Shown piece by piece: positions 1 to 12,040 of a DNA stretch of 64,000 nt. The stretch is from the NCBI GenBank assembly GCA_008729055.1, contig SDUX01000004.1, forward strand, positions 3,412,172-3,476,171, in the 5' to 3' direction. The first letter of the stretch is position 1; each line of letters starts with the position of its first letter. The DNA is from Pyropia haitanensis. Its lineage: Eukaryota; Rhodophyta; Bangiophyceae; Bangiales; Bangiaceae. The notes beneath the pieces are model-generated. The model was not told the DNA's origin, did not search any database, and saw only the letters and a list, made by a program, of their open reading frames with translations. Both the position numbers and the translations under genes were made by a program.

Positions 1-791
1 TCCTTGACGAAGGAGCTGAGCCGCAAGCTGCTCAGATAGTTCTTGACTCGGTCTTGACGGACGATGGAGTTGTACTCGGCGCTGACCATGTCCACGGCCT
101 GGGCAAACGTAGCCGCGGTCCCGTGCACGCGGTCAAGGAAGAAGCGCTTGGCATCACCGCGAAGCAGGTTGTGCAGGTACTGCAGCTTCTGTGTCGCAGT
201 CAGTTCGTAGTCTCGCGCGACCTGCTGATACTCGGCCACAAACTCACTCCAGCTCTCCCCCAGGTTGCCACTGAACTTTGCCGCTTGGTCTCGAAAGCGC
301 ATGGCAACGTTGTGGGCAGCGCGGTCCACCCCAACGCTTGGTGCCGCAGCGCTGCTACCAGTAGTCAATGCGCTCTGTTGCTGAGGTCCCGGTGCACGAG
401 AGCGACGACCAGCGGCTTCCACCTCCGAGGCCAGCTCCGTGGCGATAGTCCGCTCCTCGGCTTCCGGGTACAGCGCCGTCGCCAGCGTCATCTTGATGCG
501 GTGGGAGGAGTGCTGCTCCAGGTTCGCGCCGTGCGCGTTCAGCCAGTTGCGCAGGTCCCGGTGAAGGTACGGCAACGCCACCATGCTCGGACCAAAGAGG
601 ACGGCAGGTGGGAGTAGCTCAGCAACAGCAGCCTTGACCTGCTCTCCTGACATGGGAGTGGTCGCCAGCTCGGCCTCCAGCATGCGGACGGACGCGATTA
701 CGCCCTTCTGCTCCTCGTTCAGCAAGCTGGTGTCCACGGCAGCCAGAAAGGTGGGCAGCGCCGCCTGGGATGTCGTTGAAACGTTCGCCAT
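1..791 (-). CDS. Retrotransposon Gag-like polyprotein, N-terminal part (runs off left edge)
   Basis: A reading frame starts at the ATG at 791 on the minus strand and stays open for 263 codons to the window edge, so the 3' part is missing. Residues 1-165 are hydrophilic, with short helical stretches and a Gln/Ser-rich linker near 135-150. Residues about 169-250 resemble the Gag capsid domain of LTR retrotransposons: a segment like GESWSEFVAEYQ, then QKLQYLHNLLRG and a FFLDRV block. This matches the usual pattern of a conserved Trp-x2-Phe followed by Leu-x2-L and a 'G-A' turn. Base composition and codon use are milder than in the GC-rich host genes, as expected of a mobile element. Copia-type elements are known in Porphyra/Pyropia, but no pol domain is visible here, so the superfamily is open. 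The family call rests on fold-level resemblance only. Confidence 0.65.
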   Translation of the reverse strand, partial: MANVSTTSQAALPTFLAAVDTSLLNEEQKGVIASVRMLEAELATTPMSGEQVKAAVAELLPPAVLFGPSMVALPYLHRDLRNWLNAHGANLEQHSSHRIKMTLATALYPEAEERTIATELASEVEAAGRRSRAPGPQQQSALTTGSSAAAPSVGVDRAAHNVAMRFRDQAAKFSGNLGESWSEFVAEYQQVARDYELTATQKLQYLHNLLRGDAKRFFLDRVHGTAATFAQAVDMVSAEYNSIVRQDRVKNYLSSLRLSSFVK

Positions 792-3250
792 CGTTGCACG
801 TCAACAAGCACCCGCAGCACAGAAGGAACGTCAAAGCACGTGGGCAGCAGACACACACGACGTCACAGGCATCCGAGCGTACACGACAACGCAGCACACG
901 AGCAGACACACCCCGTTCGAGTTGCGGGCGTCCTTCCCCAAGCCTGTCGGCGCACCGGTGTTACCCGGAGGGGGTCGGCCGTAGACCTTGTAGAACGTCA
1001 ACACGTACGAGCACCACGGATCCTAGACAGGCTCCGACCCGAAGGTCGTCGCCCCAGTCACCAGGTGCGCGCACGCTCTGTCCCCTCGTTGGTTCAAGTG
1101 CCCTTGCCCTTGTACTGCGCCGTGCACACGCGCGGCAAGACTGTGACAGCCGCGCGCCCCTTCCGCACACGTACTCCGCGCGCACACAGCTGCGCCGCGC
1201 GCCTTGTCTTGGTCGTCGCGCGCCGTCAGCGACCAGCACGCGCCTTGCTCACGCGCACCGCCACCTTCCGGAGCGCGTCTTGCTCACGAGCACAGGTATC
1301 CTGTTGATTCGCGAATGTGGTAGGATCACCAAACTAGTATGTAGAATAACGTAGCGGGGTCAACGGCCTTCGAACCGACCGGGCAATCGAGCAGAGGGTA
1401 GCCGTCGTCCGAGCACACCCAAGCACGAGTCTATGCAATGATCCCACTTCGTCTTGTCTCTCTGCGCTCCCCCCTCGCTACTCGATGCGAGGGAGCGCTT
1501 ATATAGGCGCGGAGCAGCTCGCCACAGGCGCGACCAGGCACTCCACACCCCCCAGGGAAAGCAAAGCACACAAGCAAATCAATCAGACAGCGCGGCGCGA
1601 GGATTCAGCGGTAATCGCCAGCGCGGCCATTGTGTGCCATCGAGGATGACATCAGTTGATGGCATGGTATGGACAGTTCCATCGCGTTTCATCAGCTTAC
1701 AGCAATGACATGTCGGCGTCAAATCGATTGCACGACAATCGTGTCAGCAGCACCAGCGACATCCAGATCCGTCTAGAAGTGTCGCGTGGTGACAGGGTAC
1801 ACAGCGGGGATGACGCCACCGTGTTAGACAGCGAGGCCGCGCGTGGCCGCACGAAATTGACGACAGCAGCATCAGGAAGGGATTCACACTATCGACATGT
1901 AGGGGCATTGTACAAAGTAGGAAGGCAATAACCTTGTTTCGGTGGCCCTTTCGGGGGTGTGAGGGGGGTTTCAGGGGGTTACTTGACAAGCCTCGACAAG
2001 CCCTTGACAACGAAAAACAGGCATGTCGTGGATCCTGCTTGAAGCACCGCTGCGCAGAGAGGCCTCCGCACGGGAGCGACGGCGGCGGCGGCGCCGCCGC
2101 CGCCGCCGTCGGCGGTGGTGGGCCCGGCCCATCGCCCGACGGCGTCAGACAGTCTGCGGGTATCAACGCTCACGGCGCGTGGCGGTGAGGCGGTTGGCGG
2201 GAGTGGGGCTGGGGCGCGTCGTCGTGGCCGGTGGCGCTGGCGGCGGCATAGCCACGCTGGCATCTCGCAGCGGGCCGCGGGCGCGCGCCGTGCGGCGGAC
2301 GCGTCGCGGCGCGGCGGGTAGATGCGAGACCCGTCGTGCCGGCCGCCAGGCCGCCCCCCTCGCCGCCGGCCGCTGCTGCTCGTCGCAACGGGCCCGCTCG
2401 CTGCAGCTGTCTGCCCCACCCAGCTGACGCGCGGCGGCAAGCGCCGCGCGCGCGCGGGCCTGCCGCCGTGGTCGCCCCGCCCCCCCCTCCCCCGCCCTCC
2501 GCCACCCGCCACCCTTCGCGACCGGCCGGCTGGCCGGTCGCCCCGCCCGCCGGGGGACCGACAGCTGGTGGCCAGCGGGCCTCTCGCGCGCGCGCACCCG
2601 CCCGGCTGCCGGCGGCGGCCAGACGCTTTGCCTGGCCGCGCGCTCGCGACGGTGCCGTGTCGGCTACCACGTCAACGGCCGCGACCGTCTCTCAAGGTCC
2701 GCAGCCGACTGCTACATTGCTGCGCATAGTGTCAAGATCGGAGACAGCGAAAATGACTGAACAGCTTAGTAATCTGTTGAGCCAAGACCGAACCCTTTAT
2801 TCGAAGTGCTCAGACCTAATTGGTACAGTCCGCCTGACTTCCCCGGACCACCGCCCGTCCACCAACCTCATTTGCGCCTCCACTCCGCCCCAGGTCACAA
2901 CTCCACCGACCGGTGGTGGTGGAAAAGGCGCCTCCATGGTCCCTTCGACAAAGTTTCTACGCAGCCACCAGCCCCTGTCATACATTATATCATATCAAGT
3001 TCCAAAATCGAACAACTCGTGGTTTTGTGGTTCCATCATTCGTTCCAGTTGCTGGATGTTTTGTCTTGAGGGTGCGGCCAAGTATATTGTGAAGAGTTTA
3101 TCGAAGCTTGTGGCTAGATAGATCGTCTGCTACGTTTTCGTTTAGTAACGAACAGACTGTGGCGGCTACCGCGACGGCGACGGCACCGGTGGCGCCGCCG
3201 GCGGACAGACGGCGCGCTGTCAACGGGCAGTGTATCTACGCTCGGACTCT
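792..3250. other. Region upstream of the Gag-like gene, no gene recognised
   Basis: This 2.5-kb stretch would hold the leader and 5' LTR of the Gag-like element on its left side. I could not place LTR ends or a primer-binding site: no clear TG...CA pair next to a tRNA-complementary sequence was found. The stretch about 1300-2000 and the stretch about 2690-3230 are noticeably less GC-rich than the surroundings, while 2050-2690 is GC-rich low-complexity sequence. None of the short open frames resembles a known protein. Confidence 0.4.
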
Positions 3251-4055
3251 GGTTGGCAGCCACCCCCACCCCGACAACGATTACCCCGCCGCCAGCCTCC
3301 GCTCCCCCCCCCCCCCCCACCGCCAAGCGCGCTGCCCTTCGCCTCTCGCCCGGACGGCGGCTTCCGTCTTGCTATCTTGACACCCTGCCGCGCGACTGCG
3401 TCGCGACTAGCCACCTCGCCAGCAGGCTGGTCGCCGTGGCCGCGGCTCGCGGCGGGCCTGCACGGTACCAGCGTTGTGCGAGTGGGCCGTGCCGCCACCG
3501 CCGCCGCCGCCGCGGCCGGTGCGCACCGCGGGCGGCGGCGATGTTCCGCCGCAGCCGCCCACCCCCCTCTCCCCCTTCCACCGCGTGACACGCCGCCGGC
3601 GGCAGGCGGGACCGCGACGACGCGGTCTGGTCGCCGGCCGGCGACCCCGCCGGCCGGCCGGTCGCCGCGCCGCGGCCGGCCGCCGCCGCTCCTCAGCGTC
3701 GGCGCGTCGCTCGCGCGCCAGCCGCACCCGCCGATTGTTCCGATCTCAGCGGCGCGGCGCCTCGCGCAGCGACCGCGGACGCCTGTCAGCCCGCCCGCCC
3801 CCCGCCGTCGACCTATCTGGCCCTGCCGCCGCCGCGGCCGACGCGGCGCTTCACACTCACAAGCCGCCGTCATCCTACCGCCAACCGTTAAATATCCGTC
3901 GACCCCTTCACCACCCGACTGCACCCTACCAACCCCACGCTGCCGTCCCCTCATCTCTCAGCCATCCCCTTCATCCCATCTTCGTCGTCCCACGCTCCCC
4001 CCCACCTCCCCCCACCCTCCTCTCCCCACCCTCCTCCCCCCGCCCCCCCTCAACC

Positions 4056-4310
4056 ATGGCCGGCCCTTCCCCCCCCGTGTCGGCCTACACCGTCAAAGGC
4101 ATCACGTGTGGCAACTGCGTCGCGCACGTGCGGGCCAAGGTGGACGAGCTGTCCGCGGTCGCGGAGAGCAGCCTCGACCTCGACGGCAACCTCCGCGTCA
4201 CGTGGTGCTCGCCGCCGCCGGCGTCGGCCGCCGACGCTGACGCCAAGGTGCTCGCCGCCATCGGGGCGGCGGGCAAGACCGGCGCCGTCAGCGACGCGGC
4301 CGCGTGCTAA
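4056..4310 (+). CDS. Small heavy-metal-associated domain protein, ATX1/CopZ-like metallochaperone
   Basis: The 84-residue product is essentially a single heavy-metal-associated (HMA) domain. The start is the ATG at 4056 in the context CAACCATGG, preceded by a very C-rich leader. The metal-binding loop is GITCGNCVAHV, with Cys18 and Cys21 in the CxxC arrangement. It is followed by an amphipathic helix (VRAKVDELSAV) and a beta strand (LDLDGNLRVTW), matching the beta-alpha-beta order of the fold. In this family the two cysteines carry Cu(I) or another soft metal to a P-type ATPase in the cytosol. The usual MxCxxC Met is replaced by Ile-Thr (GITC), and no ATPase domain follows, so this is a stand-alone carrier. 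The metal is inferred. No targeting peptide is evident. Confidence 0.72.
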   Translation: MAGPSPPVSAYTVKGITCGNCVAHVRAKVDELSAVAESSLDLDGNLRVTWCSPPPASAADADAKVLAAIGAAGKTGAVSDAAAC

Positions 4311-5743
4311 GCGGCCGCCTGGCCGCCGGGGCGGTGACGGCGTCGCGGCCGGCCGGCGGTGGCGACGGCGGCGGCCGCCGCTGGTGGCTCGGCGTGGGGC
4401 GGGGTCGTCACGCCCTTTTCCCTGCCAGTCTGGGGGTAAGGGCGCTGGCCACCAAGCGCTGCCGCGGTCGTGGCGCGCCGCCGCCGCCGACCCTAGCGGT
4501 TAGCGGCGGTGGCCGCGCCGACGGGTACTGGAGTGCCCCGCCGCCGCGGGTGGTGGCGAGGCGGAGGACGGGGTGCCGACGGGAGGACCCGCGGCAGCCG
4601 CCGTCAGAGTGTTGCCGACGTGTGGCGACGACGGCTGGGGTGCTGGTGGGGGGGGGGGAGGAAAGGTGGTGGTCGTAGGTAAAGCCGGCGCGCCCTGCTG
4701 TCTAAATAGTTGTTTTTCTCTGTCGCTACTGTGGTCTGGTCGGGCTGCGCGCCTCGGTCGACGAGCGGAAGCGCTTCCGCGCGGTCCCTGCCCTGCGAGT
4801 TCTAACCTCTTCCCGTCCAGTCCGCCAGCAGGGGAAGGCCCCCCCTCGGTCCACGGACCGTCCACGGTGCTGATGCGGAGGTGGGACCGTGGTGCTCGCG
4901 TTGGCAGGCGCGGCTGACGTGCCCGGCGCCGTCGTGCTGCGGGCACCTGGCCTTCCCGCTCCGGGAGTGACCATGAGCCCGGCGGCACGAGTACTTGGGG
5001 CAAGAGGAGGGGGTGGATGACGGAAGGGGGGAAGGACGCAGGAAAAACTCTGTGCCGAGCCTCCGTCCGGCCCACACCCGTGCGGGAAGAATAGGACCGA
5101 CGGGTTCCTGCGCCGACGGGGTGACGCACAACGGCCCGTGCCGTGCGTGCGCATGGGGTGGGAGACCAGCCAAGTGGAAAAAGTGAGGGGCGAGCGCCGC
5201 TGGGGTCGTGGGCCGCGGCCGTCTTGGCGCACGCTTCCGTCGCCTCCGTGGCCGCGCAGCGGCACGCCGCCGCCCGCCGCCCCCCCTCACTACCCAGCCA
5301 CTCGCGCGACCGCCGACGGCCGACCGACCCGCCCCCTGTCACCTGCGTCGCGGCCATGCGCGGCACTCGGAGTGCCGGCCGCAGGCGTGGCGGGGCAGGC
5401 GCCGACCGAGGCCCCGAGGCGGGACGACAGACGTGCCCCCCGTAGCTGCTCATCACACCAGAGTGGGCGAGTGGGGGGGGGAGGTCGATGGGCACCGCGC
5501 CGCCCAGCGGTCCCTCCCCGCCCCCCCGCCGCTGGCACGCGCATCCGTGTCCCGGTCGACCGCTCCCTCGCCGGCCGCCTTCGGCCGCCTCCCCGCGCCT
5601 TCTCGTCGCGTGGCGGGGCGCGGCAGCTGCTGGCCAGAGGGGGGCGCGGCCCTCCCCCCGTGGGAACCTCTCCGCCGCCCCCCCCCAACGCCCACTACCC
5701 GCCCCCTCCCCCCGCCGACCCCCCGCTGCCCCCCCCCCCCCCA
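4311..5743. other. Intergenic GC-rich low-complexity sequence between convergent genes
   Basis: This stretch lies between the ends of the HMA-domain gene and the elongase gene. It is dominated by GC-rich trinucleotide runs and C or G tracts. Long open frames exist on both strands, but they have the Arg/Pro/Gly composition expected of random high-GC sequence and no recognisable domain. Confidence 0.5.
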
Positions 5744-7159
5744 TCATTCTGCCTTGATCCCCCGGACACGGCCACCACCCCCACCGCCGACGCTCCCCCC
5801 CCCCCGGTAGGCCTTGCGGTAAAAGCGGAGGAAGAGGGCGAGGTAGCTCGCATTACAAAACGCCGACACGCCCAGCGCGGGCATCCCCGCGCAGCCGCCG
5901 CCGCCGCCCTTCGTGCCTGACCGGAGGAGGTGGGTCGCGACCATGGGCGCGGCGAGGGCAAAGGACGCGACAAATTGGACAATCTGCGTGCGCGTGATGA
6001 GGCGCCGGAAGGGCAGGCGGTATCCCAGAATCTGTGAGGGGGGGGGGCGAGGGCAGCGGGGGAGGAAGATGGGAAGATGGGTAGGAGTGAGGCATGAAGG
6101 ACAAAGAGCGGGAGGGGGAAGAGGTAAAGCGGGGAGCGTCAGGGGGAGGCACCGCAAACGGGTGGCGAAAAGAGCCGACGGCGAGGTGAGGTAAGCCACG
6201 GCACGGCCAAGCAATGGCATGGCGCACCGCCCCTGCGGCAAGGCGCAGCGCACCCCCGCCCACTACCCTGTCCACGCGCCCTGCCGCGTCGTCGGCGCCA
6301 CAGCGACTACGCCGCCCCCCCCTCAACCCACCCCCCCCCTCCTGGCGCCAAAACGTACGGCCGCCCCAAAGTAGCTATACATCAGCACGTGCACGCCCGC
6401 GTTGACGGCCATGCCGACCGCGCCGAGGGTCATGTCAAACTGGAGCCACGCCCACGTCTCGACCATGACGCTCATGTGGTGCCACACGTGGAGGAGGGTG
6501 AGCGGCTTGCGGCGGGCGAGCAGCACAAACGTGTCGCCTAGCTCCCAGTACTTGCTCACGTAAAAGAGGTACAGCCAGTAGCGCACCGCCGCGAGCGCCG
6601 CGTCGTGGCCGCCGTCCCCGCCGCCGCCGAGGGGGGCGCACCACAACGCGCCGCCGCGGCCAGAGGCCACGAGGCGGGCGGCGGCGGTGACGACGCCGCC
6701 CAGCAGCACCGCCGACGCGGCGGCGAGCGCAAAGTTGTGCGCCGCCGCGACGACGTCAGCGACCGTCACGGCCGGGGGGGGGGGGCAGTCCGCGTCTGCC
6801 GCGGCCGACACGGCTGCCGCGGCCGACGCGGCTGGCGACGGCGGCGCTGACGGTGGCGGTGGCGGCGGTGGCGGCCGCCGCCGCGGGCGGCGCCCCCACC
6901 AGCGCGCCGCCACCCCCAGGGCGGGCACGTAGAGCGCCCACGCGACGAGGATCCAGCGGCCGTCAGAGAGGGGCGGACCCGTCACCGCCGTGGTGGCGGC
7001 GGTGGCGGCGGCCCCCGGCAATGGCGGCGTCAGGGACTGGCGCAGCGGCGCCAGCGCCGCCGCCCACGACGTGGACCGCGGCGGCCACACAAAGGCGACG
7101 GGCGACCAAGGGAGGAAGGCGGAGGCAACAGGGCCGGCGGCCGTGACAGGGGACGCCAT
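5744..7159 (-). CDS. ELO family fatty-acid elongase (3-ketoacyl-CoA synthase)
   Basis: Two exons join in phase: 7159-6359 and 6031-5744, with a 327-bp intron whose donor is GTACGT and whose acceptor is CTCACAG. The spliced protein is about 362 residues. All ELO signatures are present in order: KYWELGDT near residue 200, the catalytic histidine box HVWHH near 221, NAGVHVLMYSYF near 250 and, after the splice, LITRTQIVQF. Several hydrophobic segments fit an ER multi-pass protein. The family condenses malonyl-CoA with acyl-CoA in the first step of fatty-acid elongation; red algae use such enzymes for C20 polyunsaturated acids, but substrate cannot be read from sequence. A Pro/Ala insertion sits between the first hydrophobic segments (about residues 95-130). 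The ATG at 7159 is chosen; the frame is open further upstream but without another ATG that looks better. Confidence 0.85.
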
Positions 7160-7870
7160 GACGGGTGGGGGGGGGGGACGAGAGGGGGACAGGGACCGCC
7201 GCCGCGCGCCGCTGGCCGTCGGCACATGCGGCTAGCGGGGGCAGCGAGCAAGTCTCGGCCATCGCGTGGTCCACGGGCCGGCGAAGGCAACGGGTCTTGT
7301 CGCGCCACAAAACGCCGACGAGGCGGCGGCGGTACCGCTTGGGAGCGTGCGGCCGTCGGGGAGAGCCCCACGTCAAAGTTGGACATACTGCCGAGGTTGG
7401 GTGTTCCACGACTGTTCCGTGTCGGAAACGACCAATGAGGGGACCTAATCACGATAACAGTAGCCCCAGCACATCCGTTTTGACACGAGCACTAAGACCG
7501 CCGCCACCAAGAACGTCTCCGCTCTCGACGCCGACCAACAGAATTCTGACCCTGTTGTGCTCTGCTTCTATGCCGACGATGCTCGCCTCGCAAATTCTGC
7601 CCCCCAAACGGTGTCCTTATTGTAGCCAGTGCTCTCCAAGTCTGTGCACACTGCAGTACTGTAGTATTGTGCTTTCATTCGGAGGAGAACTTACCGCGTT
7701 TCCATTCCCAGCCCTGTCCTGGTCAGGGCGAACTACAAGTACACTATGGGCCTGTGCGAGTGCCCGCGAGTGATTAAAATTAAAAATTCGTCACGCTGTT
7801 CTCGTCCGAAGTGTTTGGCACGGACACCACCCGCCCGGCTGCCACCGCGCGTAGGGGCGGCTGCGCACAG
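7160..7870. other. Upstream region of the elongase gene
   Basis: About 700 bp of upstream sequence, less GC-rich from about 7440 onward. It should hold the elongase promoter. I see no clear TATA box or other element, and no gene. Confidence 0.4.
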
Positions 7871-9000
7871 CGCAGTGGGCTTTGTTGCGGGATCCTCTTC
7901 AAGCGCTTTTCAAAAGCAGAACCTTGCAGAAATCACGATCCAGGGCGATCATGAAGTGCCCTAGAGACCCCGTAAAGGCCGATTTCTTGAAGAAAACGTG
8001 ATCAACCTTGAAGTCATTATGAACACCTGCTCGGACATGGGGTTGCGATACACCACAAGGTGCGTCTCAGTGCGGGCTACACAGTGATGTACTGAACGAT
8101 GATGTCCACCCAGGTCTTGACCAATTATTCACGGTTTATCAAGCTTTCTTCAAGTGCTAATGCACACAGCTCTCGCGCCGTATTAAGCGTGATCACGCTC
8201 TCCTAATAGAAGTACAGCATCGACAAGAGCTTGTAGCCCCCGTTTCACCTGAAAAGTCCCATGTTTCTGGGATTGTATCCCGGCATTTATGCAGCTCGCT
8301 GGAGTTGATCACGTGAGGCGCACGCCGTATCTCGGCGGCCTGATCTTCCTGAGAGTTTTTTTTCAATTACGCGGTACAGTACGCTCCCAACCGTCGGCTT
8401 GCTTCTCTCCGACGACACTGACAGGCACCCGAAGCACTTGCGCCGAGACTCGCGGCAGTAATAGACGACAGAGGCCAAAACCAGCCGCGGCCACGGCCGC
8501 CGCCGCGGCCGCCGTCGCGGCCCGATGCGGACTAGAGCCGGCGGGCGGCAGGGGGGACGGGAGGGCGGGAACGTGGACGTCGGCGGCAGTGGCAGTTCGT
8601 GTGGCTGGTGGTGTCACCGAAGCACGCGGTGCGGATGAAGATTGTAGACGGGCCTGTTTGTGTCTTCCGATGCGCTTCGTCCGGCGTCATCAGCTGGGCC
8701 GTGGAGAGGGATTGTCGGCCGCTCAGGGATGGCCTTCGTGGTCCCCGCGAGGACTGTGATGGAGAGTTACCGAAACTTGACAGCCAATTGAGTGCTCCTT
8801 AGTAGGGAACCCATCACCTCCCTTCAATATACTTTACCGTACTTGTCAACCTTTTAAGTGTGAGGATCGGCCTCTAATCCACTCAGTTGGGGCGGCGGCC
8901 GCCGCGGCGCGTGCGACCACTTCAAGGAAAATCAAGGTTTGTTCAAGCCCTTCCGGCTTGAAGAGCCGACAGCATGGATCCCGGTTTAAAGCCCACTGCG
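7871..9000. mobile_element. Non-autonomous inverted-repeat element, copy 1 (about 1.13 kb)
   Basis: The left end starts CGCAGTGGGCTTT and the right end is its inverse, AAAGCCCACTGCG. Further in, both ends share GGGATCC and CTCTTCAAGC in the same order, giving imperfect terminal inverted repeats of roughly 50 bp. The element is flanked by a direct CAG on each side (7868-7870 and 9001-9003), which looks like a 3-bp target duplication. The interior is AT-richer than the host, has many copies of the short palindromic word CTTCAAG/CTTGAAG, and encodes no protein. Much of it aligns in order with 45956-47615, including a shared block near 8255-8335 and another near 8830-8880. A DNA-transposon derivative is the most likely identity; the superfamily is not settled. 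Confidence 0.7.
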
Positions 9001-9373
9001 CAGGTTGAGTGCGGAGGGTCGCCCCCCCGCCTCGCAGCTGCTACATACCACCACCGCCACTCTCCCTCCCACATCGCCAGTTCCAGCCCCGATCAAGGGC
9101 GACGCGTCCCCCACCGCCCCCCCCCCCCGCCCCACGGACAATACCAGCTGCCGGCGCAATCCCCGACGCAATGCCCTGTCCGGCAGGTGAAGCAGGGACC
9201 ACAACCAGAGCCCGAATCTCCGCACCCCACCAGCTGCCCCGTCCGCCCGGCCGCCCGCTGCGTTGCGTCAAGAGAGGCGTTGCGGGTCGGGCCGCCGGAG
9301 GCGGCCATCAACCTCCCGCACCACTGCCAACCCCACCGACATCCCCCCCCCACCACTCTCGCCCGCATCCCGG

Positions 9374-12008
9374 TCAGGGACACCCACCCCCTCCTCCCAG
9401 GCCGCGACTGCCACCATGACCGCCATCGTCCGCCCCCCGGCCGCCGCGCCCGCTCCAGCTGCCATCGTTGTCCTCCTCATCGCTGCTGCCACTCCCCGCA
9501 CTCCCTTCCCCTACGTCAGTACCGTCGCCGGTGGCCCCCTCATCCGCGTCGCTCCGCCACCCCCCCCGCCCCGACCGCTGCCGCTGCTCCCCCGAGCGGC
9601 TGGTGGCGGCGGCGCGGTGGCGGCGGCGCGGGTGATTGGGCGAGCCTCCCTCCCGGCGGTGGCCCGAGCCGGCGCTGCTACTGCTCGTAGTGGCCGCCCC
9701 CTGTGCGGTTGCGGCACCGTCGGCTACGCGCACCTTGCCCGGCGCCCTCTCGACCGTTGCCGCAGCCGCCGCCCCCGACGCTGCCGCCACCGCCGCGGCC
9801 AACTCCGCCCCTTGCCGCGCCGCGTGCGCGCGCCGTTGCACGAGGAGCAGCTCCCACGCCTCCCGCACCGACGCCGCCACGGCCGGCGGCGTCGGCGTTG
9901 CCGCCGCCGCGTCGGGCGGACCCTCCCCCCAGTGCCCACTAGGCGGGAGGACGGGCCCCCGCGGCGCGCGGCCGTCCGCAATCGTCTCGCGCACCCCCCC
10001 GTGCGCGGCGATGCAGTGGCGGGTGAGGCTGCTGCGCTGGCCAAACAGCACCGGGCAGCGATAGCAGCAGTACGCCTTGATGCCGCGGTGGACGGTGCGT
10101 TCGTGGTCGCGGCGAAAGGAGAAACGGTTGAACGCGGCGCGGCAGCCGGGGTAGGAGCACTTGTGGTGGCGGGGATTGAGATGAAAGAACAGCTACGGAT
10201 TGTGGGGGGGGGGGGTGGATGGGATCATCGGGTAGAGGGAAGCAGCAAGGGCGCGTTCGCGGGGGGAGCAAGCAAACAAAGGAAGGACAGAAGAATTCCG
10301 TGAGTGTGTGCCCCACGTGAGCATGAAGAAGAAAAGGCAACAGACCAACATGGGATGGGGCGCTCAACGTCGGCGGGCCTCCTTGAGTGGACAGCTACAA
10401 CCATTCCCCCCCCCCCTTGCACAAACGTACCTTGTGCCGGTTCAAGTCTGACCGTCGCCGAAACGTTGCCGCGCAACCGCGGAGGTCGCACGCGATGCGC
10501 TTGGACGGCTCCGCCGGCCGCCCACCGCTGCCGTTGCCGCCGCGCGCCACCACGCGAGTGCCCCCAGCAGGTGGTGCCGTCGCACCTCCGCCGCCGCCGT
10601 CGCCACCGTAGCCTGCTCCGCCACAGTTGCCACCGTCATGGCCGAGCGCGTCTGACCCCGTCGTGGCCACCGGCAGCCGCCGCCGCAGCGGCGTCGGAGT
10701 CGACCGCGGCCGCCACACCGCGTCCTCTCCGCCCCCTCGGGCAGCCATCCCCAAGCGCCCCTCGTCGGCCGCACCGGCGGCCGTTGGCGTGCCGCCGCCA
10801 CCACTGCCACCGCCTTCGCCGGCGTCGCGGTCGACAAGCCCACCCAGAGCCATCGTGGCTGCCGGCAGCCGCGGCGCGAGCGACGCTGGCATCGATTGCG
10901 GTGGCCGCGCCCAGTCCCCTCCCTCCGCCACGCTGTCCCCGCGGGTGTCACAGGCCGCAACTGCGGCCGTTGGTCGCCCGTCCCCGCCCCCCCAACCGGC
11001 GCCCCCGCTGTCGCCAACACCCCCACCGCCGCCCCCACCGCCACTGCCGCAGCCGCCTCTGTCGCGACCGTCGCAGATCCTGTCCGGGCCCGTCGCGGTC
11101 ACCGGCAGCCGGCGCAGCAGCGGCGTCGGCAGCGGCCGCGGCGGCCACAATGTCCAGTCGTGCCTTGCCTCCTCGGCCATCACCTCACGGGAGTCTCTCG
11201 CCGGCTCCTCCCAGCACAGCCGCTCCACCGTCGGCAGCAGCGCCATCGGTGGCGCGCCGGCCGACGGCAGCCAACCCTCCGGACGGCGGTTGACGGACGG
11301 CGCGACCGCGCTGGGCGACCGCGGACGCCGCGGCGGCAATGAAGACCACGCTGCCGCCGCCACGTCGGCCGTCGCTGCCGGTAGCACCCTGCCTGTCGCT
11401 GCCGGTGGCGGCACCCTCAGCGGCATCCCGCGCGCCGGTGGCGGCGGTGACGGCGGTAGCGGCCACGCCACCGGCACCTGTGGCAGTCTCAGCGGTAGCG
11501 GCGGCGAGCCCTTCGGCGGGGACGGCGTGCAGCGATGGCTCGGAAACGCGCCGGTGACCACGGTGCCGCTCGCCGCTGGCATGGTGCAGCCGGCAGTGCC
11601 ATTCGTCGCGGCAGAGGCCTCGTCGGCCACTACGCCACCGTCGACATTGGCGCTGCTCAATGACCGTTCTACCGTGACGGGGCCACAGCGGGGGGGTGTC
11701 CACCGGACGCTGCCGCCGCCGGCACGGCCGCCACCGCTGCCACCGCTGCCACGAGCACCGTATCTGCTGCCGCCGCCGCCACTGCGGACGTCAGGAAGTT
11801 CCCACTGGGACGCGGGTGCCGACGCCGCCGCCACCGCCGGCGGACTGCCGCACCACCGCGGCGGTGCAGACGCTCGCGGCGGTATCCACGGTGACGGAGG
11901 GACGCCGGCGTTGTCTTGAGCGCGGTGCTCCCGCAACACCGCCTGTGGCGAGGCCTCAGTAGATAGTGCCCACCCCACGGTCTCTGCCTTCATGACCCCA
12001 CCGCTGCA

Positions 12009-12040
<32 letters not shown>

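Noticed and set aside
1360..1395. T-loop-like TTCGAACC suggesting a tRNA gene or a tRNA-derived primer site
   Set aside because: No acceptor stem, anticodon arm or D-arm pairs around it on either strand, and no LTR boundary lies beside it.
10436..10450. GGTTCAAGTC-like T-arm sequence
   Set aside because: It is inside the coding sequence of zinc finger 1, with no tRNA fold around it.
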